From: Mesaphorura yosii
Taxonomy: Eukaryota; Arthropoda; Collembola; Poduromorpha; Tullbergiidae
DNA: 64,000 nucleotides
Direction: 5' to 3'
Assembly (NCBI GenBank): GCA_009869945.1
Contig: WIXG01000170.1
Span: forward strand, 102,354-166,353
Below are positions 62,560 to 64,000 of the stretch, one piece after another (position 1 is the first letter of the stretch; each line of letters opens with the position of its first letter). The position numbers and the translations under genes are program-made. The notes beneath the pieces were generated by a model. It made no database searches and was not told the origin of the DNA. It was given only the letters and a program-made list of their open reading frames with translations.

Positions 62560-64000
62560 GTACAGACGCATTTTCGTCTTCTTTAGTCTTTTATTTTACG
62601 CCAGAGTCCAGTCAGCAAACTTACGCGTATATGTGCTACCACAGTAGTCCCATAAAATCCCATTACTGGTTTCCTAAGAGTGCAACAAAATGTCTCCCGG
62701 GCATCATGACAATGGCAATGAAATCGGGACAGAATACAAATTCATGTGAATGTCTGTTCACTTCTGCGTCGAGCGGATAGCCGACCAAACCCCGAAAAAC
62801 TCCAATCAGTCGAGAGCATGCGCTTGGCACTCATGAAGAACACTAAACAAATGTCTCTTAAGAACTTGAAGCCATTTCCAATCCCAAATTCATTTCTCTT
62901 GTTTGTCGAAAACAAATGGTCAGTAAATTTGAAATTTCGTTTGCAGACTCGGGTCGTTTATGTTTCTCTTCGTTTCGTAATTCATATTCTACAGGGGAAG
63001 TATGATTTATACGAAGACATTTTTATTAACTTTTCTATGCTAAAATAACTTAAATGTAGCACGTTAGTTTGATAGGCAGCAGTTTCTTTGCGCTGAGACG
63101 TACGTAATCCACGTTTTGAAAGTTTAAAATACGCGACTGCTTTCATTTTGCAGTGTGCTGAAGTGTTTCAGGCAATTTTATTTTATTCACCCAAGTTTAT
63201 GGCCGCATTGAATTCACTGCATGAAGATAATATAAGGCGTATATTTTTATGGGATAAGCCGAAATTTTGAGACTCCGTGTCTCATGACACATCCGCTGCT
63301 CAGACATTACATTTCGTGTGAGGACAAATTGTGAAATAAGAATGGGCGGCAACGGTTTCGTCCCGAATTTGTCTACTTGCAAAGTTGTCTAGAGTGCCAT
63401 AAAACAGAAACAGACCCGTTTTGAAAATACAATTGTCACACACTTGTTTTTGTTTACGGATTAAACCCCAATTTCCCGCACACGCAAACTCACTCTGTGC
63501 ACGATCATGCGCGGTGTGAATTCAATCTCCAGTCAATCCAAATTGAGTAGCTTTAATGGCTCGTGTCTACTAAAAGATTGGCGAGGATTTCGTATATTTT
63601 TAAATGTCGAATTTTGTGCGACAAATGCAATAAAGAGGAGATATGAGCATACGTACGTTGTGAAATTGAAGAAACAACGCACACATGCATTTTAGGACGA
63701 GGCGCCACGCAGCAAGCAGCGTGTGACATCGCATTACGACTCTTATTAGAGTATTTGCGTAAGACAATAAATATTCAATTTCAATTTTCATTTCTTCTGG
63801 CTTATGCACCGCTCGCTTGCACCTGTCTTGTCAGGTTTGTGCCCAATGCATTCCCGGATACCTGAGAACTTGAGAATTGAATATTGCAGGCGAAAGTACG
63901 AGAATGTAGACAACGTAAGTCCTTTCGCTTGATGAGACCTGACAATTTTCACTCCTCCTCGTCGTATTGCGTTACCGTTCGAGCTGAGAGTATGGCAAGA
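62560..64000. other. Downstream EPS8 intron sequence to the window edge
   Basis: It begins with the donor CAG/GTACAG. The next exon is not certain. A candidate starts at 63154 after TTCATTTTGCAG and opens with C-A-E-V, where human EPS8 has C-D-E-V, but it then runs into unlike sequence without a clear donor. Confidence 0.4.

Noticed and set aside
63890-63914. A 25-base micro-exon candidate (TATTGCAG acceptor, CAAC/GTAAGT donor).
   Set aside because: The short peptide does not match the expected EPS8 continuation after MHIFQ; splice-site lookalikes of this kind are common.
1-64000. tRNA, rRNA, CRISPR arrays, and complete transposons with terminal repeats.
   Set aside because: I looked for tRNA B-box-like motifs, regular direct repeats and long terminal inverted repeats and found none by eye. 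A covariance-model and repeat-library search would be needed to exclude them.

Overview
The window looks like nuclear DNA of an arthropod, most likely an insect or another hexapod. The genes are split by short GT-AG introns, the flanking DNA is AT-leaning, AATAAA signals follow the stop codons, and the gene families are animal ones (CRELD, MMACHC, TFG, UFSP2, an EPS8/arouser homologue, a ten-cysteine Ly6 protein, a secreted Kunitz protein). I see no bacterial, plasmid or phage features. The species cannot be fixed from the sequence. All exon models were built by hand from reading frame, splice-site sequence and phase, and by comparison with remembered family motifs.

Layout. 1-5584 holds no gene I can support. 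5585-19744 is compact: a Kunitz-domain secreted protein (+), CRELD (-, tail to tail with the Kunitz gene), a BPI-fold takeout/group-7-allergen-like secreted protein (+, head to head with CRELD), MMACHC (+), TFG (+) and UFSP2 (-, tail to tail with TFG). All six have complete coding models whose intron phases agree at every junction.

From about 19.8 kb to the end the window is gene-poor. It carries two + strand genes with very long introns. The first is a Ly6/three-finger GPI-anchor-type protein with exons at 22751, 36413 and 42943 (introns of 13.6 and 6.3 kb). The second is the 5' part of an EPS8/arouser homologue, with PTB exons at 56674 and 62431, a possible first exon at 53298, and the remainder beyond the window. 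The rest is intron or intergenic DNA with small hairpins, one tetranucleotide repeat and a few uncertain ORFs or exons.

The genes do not form one pathway. CRELD, TFG and UFSP2 all act in or around the ER (folding, ER exit/COPII, UFMylation); MMACHC handles intracellular vitamin B12; the Kunitz and BPI-fold proteins are secreted; EPS8 is an actin and signalling adaptor. I did not find a convincing new multi-gene system. The most useful results are the Ly6 gene, reconstructed across 20 kb of intron, and the EPS8 start region.
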